Below are positions 43,268-52,863 of a stretch of DNA of 64,000 nt, piece after piece. The notes below the pieces were generated by a model. That model worked only from the letters and a program-made list of their open reading frames with translations, ran no database searches and was not told the DNA's origin. Origin of the DNA: Huaxiibacter chinensis (GTDB taxonomy: Bacteria > Pseudomonadota > Gammaproteobacteria > Enterobacterales > Enterobacteriaceae); the NCBI RefSeq assembly GCF_022171985.1, contig NZ_JAJVHF010000012.1, positions 1 to 64,000 of the forward strand, read 5' to 3'. The translations under genes were made by a program, and so were the position numbers. The first letter of the stretch is position 1, and every line of letters begins with the position of its first letter.

Positions 43268-44434
43268 ATGCGGACTTCCTCTTCCTTTTTTCCGCCGCTG
43301 CTGGCGGGCTTTGTGGCGGTCCTGGTCGGATACGCCAGTTCTGCGGCCATTATCTGGCAGGCCGCTGCGGCTGCCGGTGCCAACGCGCAACAAATTGCGG
43401 GCTGGATGACCGCCCTTGGGCTGGGGATGGGCGTCAGCACGCTGGCGCTGACGTTATGGTTCAGGGTGCCGGTTCTCACCGCATGGTCAACCCCTGGGGC
43501 GGCGCTGCTGGCCACCAGCCTCCAGGGCGTATCGCTTTCGGAAACCGTCGGCATTTTTATTTTTGCTAATGCGCTGATCCTTCTTTGTGGCGTGACGGGT
43601 CTCTTTGCCCGCCTGATGAAAATCATTCCGCACAGCCTGGCTGCGGCTATGCTGGCTGGCGTGCTGCTGCGCTTTGGCTTACAGGCTTTTAGCAATTTTG
43701 AAGGCCATTTCCTGCTGTGCGGGAGTATGTTCCTGGCGTGGCTTGCGGCAAAGGCCGTTGCGCCTCGCTATGCTATTGTCGCCACGCTGGTGGTGGGCGG
43801 GGTCGTCGCCTGGGCTGGCGGTGACGTTGTCACAACTAATCTCCATTTTTCTGTGGTGATCCCTGAATTTATCGCCCCGCGTTTCATCCTTACCACGCTG
43901 CTCAGTATCGGGATACCCTTCTTTCTGGTTACCATGGCGTCTCAAAATGCCCCGGGGTTTGCCACCATGAAAGCCTCCGGCTACCCCGTCGCCGTATCGC
44001 CGCTGATGGTCTTTACCGGCGGGCTGGCGTTGCTTTTCTCGCCGTTTGGCCTCTATTCCATCTGCATTGCCGCGATCACTGCGGCCATCTGTCAAAGCCC
44101 GGACGCGCACCCCGATGCCAGTAAACGTTGGCTCGCCGCAGCGGCGGCGGGCATGTTTTATCTTCTGGCGGGGATTTTTGGCGGCTCGATTAGCGCCCTG
44201 ATGGCCGCGCTGCCGCTAAGCTGGATCCAGACGCTGGCCGGACTGGCATTGCTGGGGACGATTGGCGGCAGTTTGTATCAGGCGCTCCAGCATGAAACCG
44301 AGCGGGATGCAGCCGTAGTGACGTTTCTGGTCACCGCCAGCGGCGTGACGCTGCTGGGGATAGGATCGGCATTTTGGGGGCTGATTGCCGGAGGAAGCAC
44401 ATACGTTTTACTCTCACGCTATCGACGCGCGTAG
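43268..44434 (+). CDS. ydcO: BenE-family transporter YdcO
   Basis: 388 residues from the ATG at 43268 (GGAGA site); about 12 membrane helices, matching E. coli YdcO of the benzoate:H+ symporter (BenE) family. Motifs: FPPLLAGFVAVLVGYASSAAIIWQAA, TAWSTPGAALLATSLQGV and TMASQNAPGFATMKASGYPV. Substrate not shown. The stop overlaps the end of the convergent AraC gene by 21 bp. Confidence 0.92.
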   Translation: MRTSSSFFPPLLAGFVAVLVGYASSAAIIWQAAAAAGANAQQIAGWMTALGLGMGVSTLALTLWFRVPVLTAWSTPGAALLATSLQGVSLSETVGIFIFANALILLCGVTGLFARLMKIIPHSLAAAMLAGVLLRFGLQAFSNFEGHFLLCGSMFLAWLAAKAVAPRYAIVATLVVGGVVAWAGGDVVTTNLHFSVVIPEFIAPRFILTTLLSIGIPFFLVTMASQNAPGFATMKASGYPVAVSPLMVFTGGLALLFSPFGLYSICIAAITAAICQSPDAHPDASKRWLAAAAAGMFYLLAGIFGGSISALMAALPLSWIQTLAGLALLGTIGGSLYQALQHETERDAAVVTFLVTASGVTLLGIGSAFWGLIAGGSTYVLLSRYRRA

Positions 44435-45292
44435 CTGTGACGGCGTAAAACCCGTGGCGAGTTTAAACCTGTTGCTAAAATGGCTGGCCGAGCTGAATCC
44501 GCAGGCCAGCGCGATCTCCGTCAGCGGCAGCTGGTTCGCCAGCACCAGCGCTTTGGCCTTATCTATGCGCTGCTGCATGACATACTGATGCGGCGCCATC
44601 TCCATCGACTGACGGAACATTCTGGCGAAATGAAATTCACTGAGCGCCGCCTGTTCTGCAAGTTCGTGCAGGGTCAATGGGTTCGCCAGGTTCGCATCGA
44701 TATAGGCCAGCGTATGGCGCAACACAGAGGGAGATAACCCACCTGTGACGACCGGAAGCTTCCACTGTACGCTGGAATAGTGTTGTACCAGATGGGTCAG
44801 GAGCAAGGTGCTGGCCGTGCTGAGCGTCAGCTGATTGGCGGGCTGTTGCCAGTCGCAGCCCAGCAAGAACTGGCGATAAAGGGTGGTGATTTTCGGATCG
44901 CTGGCGAAGGTTTTCTCATCAAGCGCAATGGATGTCGGGCTTTTATCCCAGATTTTTTCGCTAATCTCGCGCAGATGCGCATCGGTGCAGTACAAGTGCA
45001 CAAACGACAGATCGTCACGAATATCCCAACTCGACTCACTCTCTTTCGGCATCAGGCAAAAACGATCCGGACCGCCGCCGTTTTTCCATCCGCCCGGCGT
45101 CTTGTGGTAACTCTCATAACCGTCTACCACGTACAGACTCAGGGTGTGATGATTACTTTTCACGGTGACCGTGTCGTGTTTGTTATACCACGCGGCCAGC
45201 TGGATACCTGAATTCAGGGCGACCGTCTCCCGCAGAACGGCATTCTGCTGGCGTAATGTTTCAAACGTGTCGTAGGCGTGAGACATAATCAT
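44414..45292 (-). CDS. AraC-family transcriptional regulator
   Basis: 292 residues. The N-terminal part (about 1-180) is a cupin-like ligand domain. The C-terminal part has the AraC pair of helix-turn-helix motifs (LHELAEQAALSEFHFARMFRQSM and LTEIALACGFSSASHFSNRFKLATGFTPSQLR). It is divergent from a DMT-family exporter 166 bp away, its likely target. No ligand can be named. The ribosome site is poor; an ATG at 45286 is an alternative start. Confidence 0.87.
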   Translation of the reverse strand: MIMSHAYDTFETLRQQNAVLRETVALNSGIQLAAWYNKHDTVTVKSNHHTLSLYVVDGYESYHKTPGGWKNGGGPDRFCLMPKESESSWDIRDDLSFVHLYCTDAHLREISEKIWDKSPTSIALDEKTFASDPKITTLYRQFLLGCDWQQPANQLTLSTASTLLLTHLVQHYSSVQWKLPVVTGGLSPSVLRHTLAYIDANLANPLTLHELAEQAALSEFHFARMFRQSMEMAPHQYVMQQRIDKAKALVLANQLPLTEIALACGFSSASHFSNRFKLATGFTPSQLRASIA

Positions 45293-45458
45293 TAACGGAT
45301 AATGAGACAGAGAGACAGTCTATGAAGTGTTGACGCGGGTTGCCAGTATCGGGCTGATAAAAAAGCGCAAGAATATGCAAGTGTCGCGCAGACACCTGAA
45401 AGCGCCCCGCCGCCTTATCGGTCACACTGCTTCTCTTCGTGGACGATAAGAGAAAAAC

Positions 45459-46355
45459 ATGAACGCACTACTGTATGGCCTGGTCGTGGTGATTTGGGGA
45501 ACCACCTGGATTGCGATTTTCCTGCAACAAGGTCCGGTCGCCGCCCCGGTGTCGATTTTCTGGCGCTTCGCCGTTGCCAGCGCAACAATCATGTTAGTCC
45601 TGCTGGCGTTAAGGCGTTTACGTACGCTCGCGCTCCGCGATCATCTGTTTTGTCTTCTTCAGGGCTGCTGCGTATTCTGTTTCAACTTCTGGTGTTTTTA
45701 TACCGCAGCCGCCTGGATCAACACGGGTCTGGAATCGGTTATCTTCTCCATGGCCGTGCTCTACAACGCCATCAATTGTTTTATCTTCTTTGGTCAACGC
45801 CCACCGGCGCGATTCTGGTATGCCGCACTGCTGGGACTGTGCGGAATTATCACGTTATTCTGGGAGGACGTTGTCGCCAGCGGCTGGAACAACGGCCTTC
45901 TTCTGGGGATTGGCCTCTCCGCCCTGGGCACCTACGGTTTTTCACTGGGGAATATGATCAGCATGCGCCATCAACGGCGCGGTCTTGAAACGATGACCAC
46001 CAACGCCTGGGCGATGTTTTACGGCACCGTGATGATAGGAATCATTGCCCTGATACGCGGCGATAATTTTATGCCCGAATGGACGGTCAGTTATATCGGG
46101 GCCCTGCTCTATCTGGCGATTTTTGGTTCGGTGATCGCATTCGGGGCGTATTTCACCCTTGTCGGACGGATCGGCCCCGGCAAAGCAGCCTACAGCACCC
46201 TGCTATTCCCGCTGGTCGCCCTGTCCATTTCGACGGTCTATGAGGGCTATGTCTGGCATCTCAACGGGATTCTGGGATTACTGCTGATCCTGACGGGAAA
46301 TATGGTGATGTTTGCGAAACCTGAAACCTGGTTCCGGCGGCTGCGGGTTGCGTAA
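45459..46355 (+). CDS. DMT-superfamily (EamA) transporter
   Basis: 298 residues with ten membrane helices in two EamA halves (VVVIWGTTWIAIFLQQGPVAAPVSIFWRF; later SYIGALLYLAIFGSVIAFGAYFTLVGRIG). It is probably an exporter of amino acids or small metabolites; substrate unknown. It stands alone, facing the AraC gene, and ends at a bidirectional terminator shared with ydcL. Confidence 0.87.
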   Translation: MNALLYGLVVVIWGTTWIAIFLQQGPVAAPVSIFWRFAVASATIMLVLLALRRLRTLALRDHLFCLLQGCCVFCFNFWCFYTAAAWINTGLESVIFSMAVLYNAINCFIFFGQRPPARFWYAALLGLCGIITLFWEDVVASGWNNGLLLGIGLSALGTYGFSLGNMISMRHQRRGLETMTTNAWAMFYGTVMIGIIALIRGDNFMPEWTVSYIGALLYLAIFGSVIAFGAYFTLVGRIGPGKAAYSTLLFPLVALSISTVYEGYVWHLNGILGLLLILTGNMVMFAKPETWFRRLRVA

Positions 46356-46360
46356 TCCAT

Positions 46361-46391
46361 AAAAAAGGCCTGCTATAAAGCAGGCCTTTTA
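46361..46391. terminator. Bidirectional terminator between DMT gene and ydcL
   Basis: AAAAGGCCTGC and GCAGGCCTTTT pair around TATAAA, with A and T runs on the two sides, serving both convergent genes. Confidence 0.88.
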
Positions 46392-46394
46392 TTT

Positions 46395-47066
46395 CTATTT
46401 CTGCCCTTTTACGTCAAACATGGCGGCATCGGTCGCCATATCGTCAACAACCTGCTTCAGGGTGGCGAAGGTCATCGGGCTGTTTTCATTGTTCAGCTCT
46501 TTGCCTTCTCCTTTGCGTACAACTTTCACCACTGGCTTACCTGTCGCCGCATCAATCAATTCACCTTCAAAGAAAAGGTGCGTATCCATGGTACGGTGGC
46601 CGGTAGCCATTTGCGTGCCCGCTACGACCAGCGCAACCGGGACCACTTCATAAAACTGCAGACCTTCATTTTTGGAACTTACACCGGTAATTGCCCCACG
46701 GAAAATCAGGCTATGCGGCCCGGGTGTGGTGACAATTTTTTTACGCTGCGACACAGAAGCTTTTAATTTATCGTTAGTGTACGTCTTCAGCTCATCAAGG
46801 GTTCTTTGACCAATCTGAGTGGAAGGTTTTGGCACCGGATAATAGGTGACCGGATTCCAGACGATGCTGTCGTATTTTGCGGGATCATAGGATGGGTCAA
46901 CCCAGCGCAGCGTGGGTTTACCTGTGGCTGAAGTCGTCTCCTTTAAACCTGAGTAGTCTTTTAAAAAGCCTGAGTATTGATCCGGCGCTGCCACTTTGGA
47001 TGCACAGCCCGTCATTGCCAACAGGCCAGAAAGAACGGCCACTTTAAAAAAGGTCTGAGTACGCAT
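46395..47066 (-). CDS. ydcL: DUF3313 lipoprotein YdcL
   Basis: 223 residues, matching E. coli YdcL along its length. Signal with lipobox AMTGC (cysteine about residue 21), then the core GFLKDYSGLKETTSATGKP, LRWVDPSYD and FYEVVPVALVVAGTQMATGHRTMDT. It is probably anchored to the outer membrane; function unknown. In E. coli it neighbours tehB; here a peptide-utilisation pair lies between. Confidence 0.92.
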   Translation of the reverse strand: MRTQTFFKVAVLSGLLAMTGCASKVAAPDQYSGFLKDYSGLKETTSATGKPTLRWVDPSYDPAKYDSIVWNPVTYYPVPKPSTQIGQRTLDELKTYTNDKLKASVSQRKKIVTTPGPHSLIFRGAITGVSSKNEGLQFYEVVPVALVVAGTQMATGHRTMDTHLFFEGELIDAATGKPVVKVVRKGEGKELNNENSPMTFATLKQVVDDMATDAAMFDVKGQK

Positions 47067-47171
47067 GATGGTGTTCCATTTATATGCAGATATGCATATG
47101 AAGTTATAGCAAAAACCCCATGAACGCGTTGTGGCAAAAAATGATGTTCAGAGCACAAATTGCGAAAAATG

Positions 47172-47194
47172 GTATCCGGCACTGCGCCGGATAC
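47172..47194. repeat. Perfect 9-bp hairpin after the peptide-binding gene
   Basis: GTATCCGGC (47172-47180) and GCCGGATAC (47186-47194) with a 5-nt loop, eight bases from the stop of the binding-protein gene. No T run; REP-like or RNA-protecting. Confidence 0.65.
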
Positions 47195-47202
47195 CCGGGG
47201 GG

Positions 47203-48795
47203 CTATTTAATATCGACTTGCCAGAAGATATGTTTGCCAAACGGATCGATCTCATAGCCTGTAACGTCTTTTCGTACAGGCTCAAAAATCGTCGAGTGCG
47301 CAATCATCACGGCAGGCATTTGATCGTGCATCATTTGCTGAGCCTGCTTATACAACATCACGCGTTTATCATGATCGGTAATCGATTTTGCCTCGGCAAT
47401 AATTTTGTCGAAAGGCGGATAACACCATTTTGCTGAATTCGAGCCGCCGTTAGCCGACGTGCAGGTAAACAACGGACCAAAGAAGTTGTCCGGATCGCCC
47501 GTTGCCGTCGTCCAGCCCATTAACGCCGCCTGATGTTCGCCGCTTTTCACCCGCTTCAGGTACTCTCCCCACTCATAGGTAACGATTTTGGTCTGCACGC
47601 CAATTTTTGCCCAGTCAGCCTGAATCATTTCCGCCATGCGTTTCGCGTTAGGATTGTACGGCCGCTGCACGGGCATCGCCCACAACTCTATGGTCGCTCC
47701 GTTCGCAAATCCGGCGTCTTTCAACAGGGCTTTCGCCTTCTCTGGCGAATAATCGTAATCTTTCAGTTCGCTGTCGGCGCTCCAGACTCCCGGCGGCAGG
47801 AGATTTTTTGCCGCCGTTCCGGTGCCGTGAAATACCGCATCAATAATCGCCGGCTTGTTTATCGCCATCGCCAGCGCCTGCCGGACCTTCACATTGTCCA
47901 GAGGCGGTTTCTGCGTATTGAACGCCAGGAATCCGGTATTCAGCCCTGCTTTACTCATCAGGTTGATATCCTTATTCGCCTTCATTCGCGGCAGTTCGGC
48001 CGGGTTAGGGAACGGCATCACCTGACACTCATTTTTCTCGACTTTAGCATAGCGAACCGAGGCATCCGGAGTAATGCTAAACACCAGGCGATCGAGCTTC
48101 GATTTGCCCTGCCAGTATTCCGGGAATGCGGTAAAAAGAATGCGCGAATCTTTTTGATACTGCGCCAGGCGGAACGGACCGGTCCCGATTGGATCCATAT
48201 CGACTTTTTCCGGCGTCCCGGCTATCAGCATTGCATCGGCATATTCAGCGGACAGTATCGAAGCAAAATACCAGGCTAAATCGGCGACAAAGGGCGCTTC
48301 CGGGTGCGCTAAGGTGAAGCGTACGGTGTGGTCATCCACTTTATCGATGGCGGTAATCAGGCTGCCGAATTCCAGACTTTCGAAATTGGAATAGCTGCCG
48401 TTCGAGACATTGTGATACGGGTGATTAACGTCTTTCTGGCGCATAAATGAGAATATGACGTCGTCAGCGTTAAAGTCGCGGGTAGGTTTGAACAGCTTGT
48501 TGCTCTGGAATTTCACCCCTTTGCGTAAATGGAAGGTATAGACCTTACCGTCTTCACTCACCTCCCAGCGTTCAGCCAGGCTTGGCACCAACTCGGTTGT
48601 ACCGGGTTTAAAATCGACCAGACGGTTATAAACCGGTACTGCGCTGGCATCCACGCTGGTTCCCGAGGTATATAACTGAGGATTGAAGTTCTCCGGCGAT
48701 CCTTCGGAGCAATAGACCAGTGTTTTGGCCGCAACGGTGGAACTGACCGTCAAAGCCGCCATCGCCAGCGCTAAGGTTGTGAGTTTGCTTTTCAT
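47203..48795 (-). CDS. DppA-like peptide ABC transporter substrate-binding protein
   Basis: 530 residues with a signal peptide (1-22, ending TVAAK) and a family 5 solute-binding fold. It is clearly a DppA paralog: LVYCSEGSPENFNPQLYTSGTSVDASAVPVYNRLVDF and LNTGFLAFNTQKPPLDNVKVRQALAMAIN. DppA binds dipeptides and haem for the Dpp importer. No permease or ATPase gene is present, so it probably feeds an existing Dpp/Opp system. It is divergent from a tripeptidase gene, a functional pair. Confidence 0.9.
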   Translation of the reverse strand: MKSKLTTLALAMAALTVSSTVAAKTLVYCSEGSPENFNPQLYTSGTSVDASAVPVYNRLVDFKPGTTELVPSLAERWEVSEDGKVYTFHLRKGVKFQSNKLFKPTRDFNADDVIFSFMRQKDVNHPYHNVSNGSYSNFESLEFGSLITAIDKVDDHTVRFTLAHPEAPFVADLAWYFASILSAEYADAMLIAGTPEKVDMDPIGTGPFRLAQYQKDSRILFTAFPEYWQGKSKLDRLVFSITPDASVRYAKVEKNECQVMPFPNPAELPRMKANKDINLMSKAGLNTGFLAFNTQKPPLDNVKVRQALAMAINKPAIIDAVFHGTGTAAKNLLPPGVWSADSELKDYDYSPEKAKALLKDAGFANGATIELWAMPVQRPYNPNAKRMAEMIQADWAKIGVQTKIVTYEWGEYLKRVKSGEHQAALMGWTTATGDPDNFFGPLFTCTSANGGSNSAKWCYPPFDKIIAEAKSITDHDKRVMLYKQAQQMMHDQMPAVMIAHSTIFEPVRKDVTGYEIDPFGKHIFWQVDIK

Positions 48796-48907
48796 TATTT
48801 TTTCCTGTCTTTTTAATTCGACGGCTAATTAACCCTTTTGCCATTCCATAAATAACATTAAAGTGACACTGCAAACACCTGATAAAACAAATAAAGAAGG
48901 ATTCACT

Positions 48908-50137
48908 ATGGCTTCATTACTCTCCAGTCAATTAACCCAACGCTTTTTTCGCTATCTGGCGATTACCAGTCAAAGCGATCCGAAGGTAAAGACCTTACCC
49001 TCTACGCCCGGACAGCATCGAATGGCTGAAGAGCTGGCTAACGAGCTGAAATCATTCGGGTTAAGTGACATAGTCATCGATGAATTCGCCACCGTTACCG
49101 CCGTCAAAAAAGGCACCGTACCCGGTGCGCCACGCATCGGTTTTATCACTCATATTGATACGGTTGACGTGGGATTATCTCCGGATATTCATCCACAAAT
49201 ATTAACTTTTACCGGAGATGATCTCTGCCTGAATAAAGAGAAAGCGATCTGGTTGCGCGTCAAAGAGCACCCGGAAATTCTCTCTTATCCCAATGAAGAG
49301 ATTATTTTCAGCGACGGAACCAGCGTATTAGGCGCAGATAATAAATCGGCCGTCACGGTGGTGATGACGTTACTGGAAAATCTCACGCAAGCCGATCGCC
49401 ATGGCGATATTGTGGTGGCCTTTGTACCCGATGAAGAGATCGGTCTGTGCGGCGCCAAAGCGCTGGATTTAAACCGTTTCGATGTCGATTTCGCCTTTAC
49501 CATCGACTGCTGTGAAATCGGTGAACTGGTTTACGAGAACTTTAATGCTGCGGCTGCAGAGATCCGCTTTACCGGCGTGACGGCGCATCCAATGTCCGCC
49601 AAAGGGGTACTGGTCAACCCATTACTAATGGCCACCGATTTCATCCATCATTTTGATCGCCAGCAAACGCCAGAATGCACGGAAGGTCGTGAAGGCTATA
49701 TCTGGTTCAACGGTATCCAGGCCGGGCAAAATGAAGCGGTTCTGAAGGCCAATATCCGTGATTTTGACAAGGACAGCTTTGCCGCGCGCAAACAGCAGAT
49801 CATCGATGTGGCAGGCCAGATAGCCGCACAACACCCTACGGCGCAGGTGGACTATCACATCGAAGATACCTACAGCAATATCAGCAATGCGCTGGGGGAA
49901 GATCGCCGCGCGATCGATTTGATGTTTAGCGCGATGGAATCGCTTGGGATCACGCCAAAACCGACGCCTATGCGGGGCGGAACAGACGGTGCGGCGCTGT
50001 CGGCAAAAGGTCTGTTAACCCCGAACTTCTTCACCGGCGCCCATAACTTCCACTCGAAGTTTGAGTTTTTACCGCTGTCGTCGTTCGAGGCCTCTTACCA
50101 CACCGCCCTGCAAATTTGCCTGCTGGCGGCCCGTTAA
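48908..50137 (+). CDS. Peptidase T-like tripeptide aminopeptidase
   Basis: 409 residues from the ATG at 48908 (AAGGA site). M20B family: metal ligands in GFITHIDTV (H-x-D), [10 protein letters not shown], and the catalytic glutamates in [24 protein letters not shown] dimer-domain and [15 protein letters not shown] last ligand. PepT releases N-terminal residues from tripeptides in the cytoplasm. It is probably a second copy distinct from the canonical pepT locus. It is convergent with tehB, overlapping by 4 bp. Confidence 0.9.
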   Translation: MASLLSSQLTQRFFRYLAITSQSDPKVKTLPSTPGQHRMAEELANELKSFGLSDIVIDEFATVTAVKKGTVPGAPRIGFITHIDTVDVGLSPDIHPQILTFTGDDLCLNKEKAIWLRVKEHPEILSYPNEEIIFSDGTSVLGADNKSAVTVVMTLLENLTQADRHGDIVVAFVPDEEIGLCGAKALDLNRFDVDFAFTIDCCEIGELVYENFNAAAAEIRFTGVTAHPMSAKGVLVNPLLMATDFIHHFDRQQTPECTEGREGYIWFNGIQAGQNEAVLKANIRDFDKDSFAARKQQIIDVAGQIAAQHPTAQVDYHIEDTYSNISNALGEDRRAIDLMFSAMESLGITPKPTPMRGGTDGAALSAKGLLTPNFFTGAHNFHSKFEFLPLSSFEASYHTALQICLLAAR

Positions 50138-50730
50138 GCCGGTTTGCGGGCCAGCATCGTGGCAAAGCGCAGCTTGATGCGATTGCCACTGGCGTCGGTG
50201 CGGTGTAACTCACCGACGTCTTCGTTATATTTCAGTAATTCCCAGCCTTCGTAATAGTGGCTCAGTTCGCCGCTTTTGAACGCAAACGGGAAGCCGACGT
50301 TGCAGGGATAGTCGGGGGTATCCATCGCCGCTACAATCAGGTTGTGCCCGCCCGGACGGGTGCAGCGTTGCATATTAGCAATCAGGCCCGGAATGGTTTT
50401 CGCGTCGAGGAACATCATCACCACGGTCGAGAGGATAAAGTCGTACTCCCCTTCAAAGCTCAGGGTGTTGAGGTCCTTGATCTCCGCCTGCAGATTAACG
50501 ATGCCTTCCGCCGCTTTGATACGCTCGATATTATCAATTCCGGCCGGATTTTTATCCCACGCGGTGACGTCATACCCGTTCGCGGCAAGGTACAGGCTGT
50601 TGCGCCCATTACCGCAGCCCAAATCGAGCGTTTTGCCCGGCTTCATCATACCCGCACTATAGATAACCTCAGAGTGGGTACGGGTCAGACCGTATTTCTC
50701 GGTGAAGTAATTCTCATCATAAACAGTCAT
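50134..50730 (-). CDS. tehB: Tellurite methyltransferase TehB
   Basis: 198 residues, SAM-dependent methyltransferase matching E. coli Teh[24 protein letters not shown] is SAM motif I, and [31 protein letters not shown] follows. It methylates tellurite/selenite to volatile forms. Its ATG overlaps the tehA stop by 4 bp, and the operon is conserved. Confidence 0.95.
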   Translation of the reverse strand: MTVYDENYFTEKYGLTRTHSEVIYSAGMMKPGKTLDLGCGNGRNSLYLAANGYDVTAWDKNPAGIDNIERIKAAEGIVNLQAEIKDLNTLSFEGEYDFILSTVVMMFLDAKTIPGLIANMQRCTRPGGHNLIVAAMDTPDYPCNVGFPFAFKSGELSHYYEGWELLKYNEDVGELHRTDASGNRIKLRFATMLARKPA

Positions 50731-51731
50731 TCTTTTTCCTCAGCGTGTTTAAGCGTGGCGATATCTGTACGAATCAATAATTTTCCCTGCATCAGTAGCA
50801 CAAACGTGCGCACCAGAAGCAGCGCAATAATGCCGTTAGTGAAGATAAACAGCGGAACAGCAATAGCATGGAAGAAGCCGGAGGCACTGCTCTGCCCCAG
50901 ATGGAGGCCGGTGGTGGCAAGCGCAGACACACCGAACGAGAAGCTCCAGAAAGAGGCATTAAAAGGCTGTGAAAGATACCAGGGCAGTAAGCGCAACATA
51001 AACAGTAGCTGCAACAGGCCATAGCCAAACAGCATTTTCGCGAAGGTATCGGCCTGCCCGCCGTTGACGCTTAACCAGGCGCTACAGGCCACCAGCGCGG
51101 GTGCAAGCTGGATACCCAGCGAGGTACGTAGTGCGCCAGGTAGCTCACCCGCACTGCGCAAACGCTGCAAAATCACCGGTTCCAGACTCAGCCAGGAGAA
51201 CACGCCCGCCCCCAGAAAAACCAGTCCGGCATCGTGGAAACCCAGCGCACCGCAGGCCATGGCGCTAATAAAATTATTCGCCACCGTTGGCAGGTACAAA
51301 CCCGGCGTCGTCGCCTCTTGCGGATGCTTGCCGCGCCATAACCCGGCACTTTGCCAGGCCGCATAGCCCAGTTGTACCACTACGCCAACGCCAAAAAGCC
51401 CCAGAGAAAGGGGCCGATACCACGGCACAAAGCCGATCGCCACCAGCAGAGTGGTTGCCGGAAAAAGGCTGACAAAGCTGCTCATCACCGGGTGGCGCAT
51501 TTCTGCCAGCACGCTTTGCGGGAATCGCAGCGCGCGGCTGAGATATGCCACGGAAAGTAAGAACCACATAACGACCGCCAGCGTGACCAGGATCTCTCCG
51601 GGCCAGGGGGAAACCGGCCAAAGCGTGCTGGCGTATCGCCAGGCGAAGCCCATGCCGATAGTGCCCAACACCATGCCAAAATAACCCGCGGGTAAGTTAA
51701 GAACCTGTTGGGGATTGTTACGATTATGCAT
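50727..51731 (-). CDS. tehA: TehA (TDT/SLAC1-family) anion channel
   Basis: 334 residues, ten helices, matching E. coli Teh[25 protein letters not shown] opening, [20 protein letters not shown], and [24 protein letters not shown], which carries the gating phenylalanine region known from plant SLAC1 relatives. In excess it gives tellurite resistance with TehB. The upstream DNA is very AT-rich and has no clear Shine-Dalgarno; the start agrees with the family N-terminus. Confidence 0.95.
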   Translation of the reverse strand: MHNRNNPQQVLNLPAGYFGMVLGTIGMGFAWRYASTLWPVSPWPGEILVTLAVVMWFLLSVAYLSRALRFPQSVLAEMRHPVMSSFVSLFPATTLLVAIGFVPWYRPLSLGLFGVGVVVQLGYAAWQSAGLWRGKHPQEATTPGLYLPTVANNFISAMACGALGFHDAGLVFLGAGVFSWLSLEPVILQRLRSAGELPGALRTSLGIQLAPALVACSAWLSVNGGQADTFAKMLFGYGLLQLLFMLRLLPWYLSQPFNASFWSFSFGVSALATTGLHLGQSSASGFFHAIAVPLFIFTNGIIALLLVRTFVLLMQGKLLIRTDIATLKHAEEKE

Positions 51732-51853
51732 AAATTTTAAATTATAAAATATATTTTAAATACTAGTTTAAGGGGTTTCTGAATCGGTTGCCAGTACTTC
51801 GAAAGGCGTAAACTTTGCTACGTTTAACTAAGGCGACCTGACAGGATACCACC

Positions 51854-52834
51854 ATGAAAAAATACCGACTCAGCGATGAAACGCGTCCTTATCTCTGGCA
51901 AAGCGGAGAGACAAAGGTCACCGTCACGCTGCGCCAGATCGTTGCAGAGCGCGATTTCGGTGATGTTAAAGCCGGTTGCAAAGGCGGATGGATTGACGAT
52001 GAAAGCGCCCTTTCGCATGACGGATTATGCTGGATCTACGATGAAAATAGCGTGGTATTCGAAAAGGCCCACATCCGCGATAACGCCAGGCTGACGCAGC
52101 CGTGCGTTATCAGCCACGGTGCCCTAATCTCCGGCGAGAGCTGGGTAGATGGCGCACACGTCAGCCATGGTGCGCGACTAAGCGGGAGCGTCACGGTTCA
52201 GCATTCACAGATCCGCGGCGAGTGTCACCTTTCCGGTCATGCACGCATTCTGCATGAGAGTACCGTTATCGCCGCGCAGGGTCTGACGCCCGACCGTGAG
52301 CAGATCCTTCGCATCTATGATAACGCCACCGTCAGCCAGTCCAGGGTCATTCATCAGGCACAAATTTACGGTAACGCGCTGGTGAGCTACGCGTTTATCG
52401 AGCACCGGGCGGAGATCTTCGACAGCGCCGTGATCGAAGGCAATGAGATAAATAACGTCTGGGTGTGCGATTGCGCAAAAGTCTATGGTCAGGCGCGCCT
52501 GTCGGCAGGCCTTGAAGAGGATGCCATCCCTACCCTGCGCTACAGCTCCCAGGTGGCTGAAAACGCCGTCGTTGAGGGTAACTGCGTGATTAAACATCAC
52601 GTATTGATTGGCGGCCATGCCTGGCTGCGTGGCGGCCCTGTTTTGATTGATGACAGAGTGGTGATTCAGGGGCGGGCCAAAATTAGCGGCAATGTGCTGA
52701 TCGAACATCGCATTGAAATTACCGATGACGCGGTGATTGCGTCAGTGGACGGCGAGTATATTCATCTGCGGGGTGAAAAAATACTTAACGGACAGGAACA
52801 CATCACCCGCACGCCGCTGCTGGGGGCGATCTAA
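51854..52834 (+). CDS. ydcK: Beta-helix protein YdcK
   Basis: 326 residues matching E. coli YdcK. The body is a run of hexapeptide repeats (IRDNARLTQPCVISHGALIS, then VWVCDCAKVYGQARLSAG) that form a left-handed beta-helix like acyltransferases, but no catalytic histidine motif can be assigned. Function unknown. In E. coli it lies next to tehA and rimL; rimL and ydcH are missing here. It ends at a hairpin shared with opgD. Confidence 0.92.
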   Translation: MKKYRLSDETRPYLWQSGETKVTVTLRQIVAERDFGDVKAGCKGGWIDDESALSHDGLCWIYDENSVVFEKAHIRDNARLTQPCVISHGALISGESWVDGAHVSHGARLSGSVTVQHSQIRGECHLSGHARILHESTVIAAQGLTPDREQILRIYDNATVSQSRVIHQAQIYGNALVSYAFIEHRAEIFDSAVIEGNEINNVWVCDCAKVYGQARLSAGLEEDAIPTLRYSSQVAENAVVEGNCVIKHHVLIGGHAWLRGGPVLIDDRVVIQGRAKISGNVLIEHRIEITDDAVIASVDGEYIHLRGEKILNGQEHITRTPLLGAI

Positions 52835-52856
52835 GACCTCTCCGAAGAGAGGTCTT
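52833..52856. terminator. Symmetric hairpin between ydcK and opgD
   Basis: AAGACCTCTC (52833-52842) and GAGAGGTCTT (52847-52856) around a CGAA tetraloop, between convergent genes. The T run is short, so termination may be partial. Confidence 0.65.
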
Positions 52857-52863
52857 CAGGGCC

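Noticed and set aside
42635..43393. 252-residue version of SutR
   Set aside because: The extra 72 residues are antisense to ydcO; the ATG at 43177 has a strong ribosome site and fits the family length.
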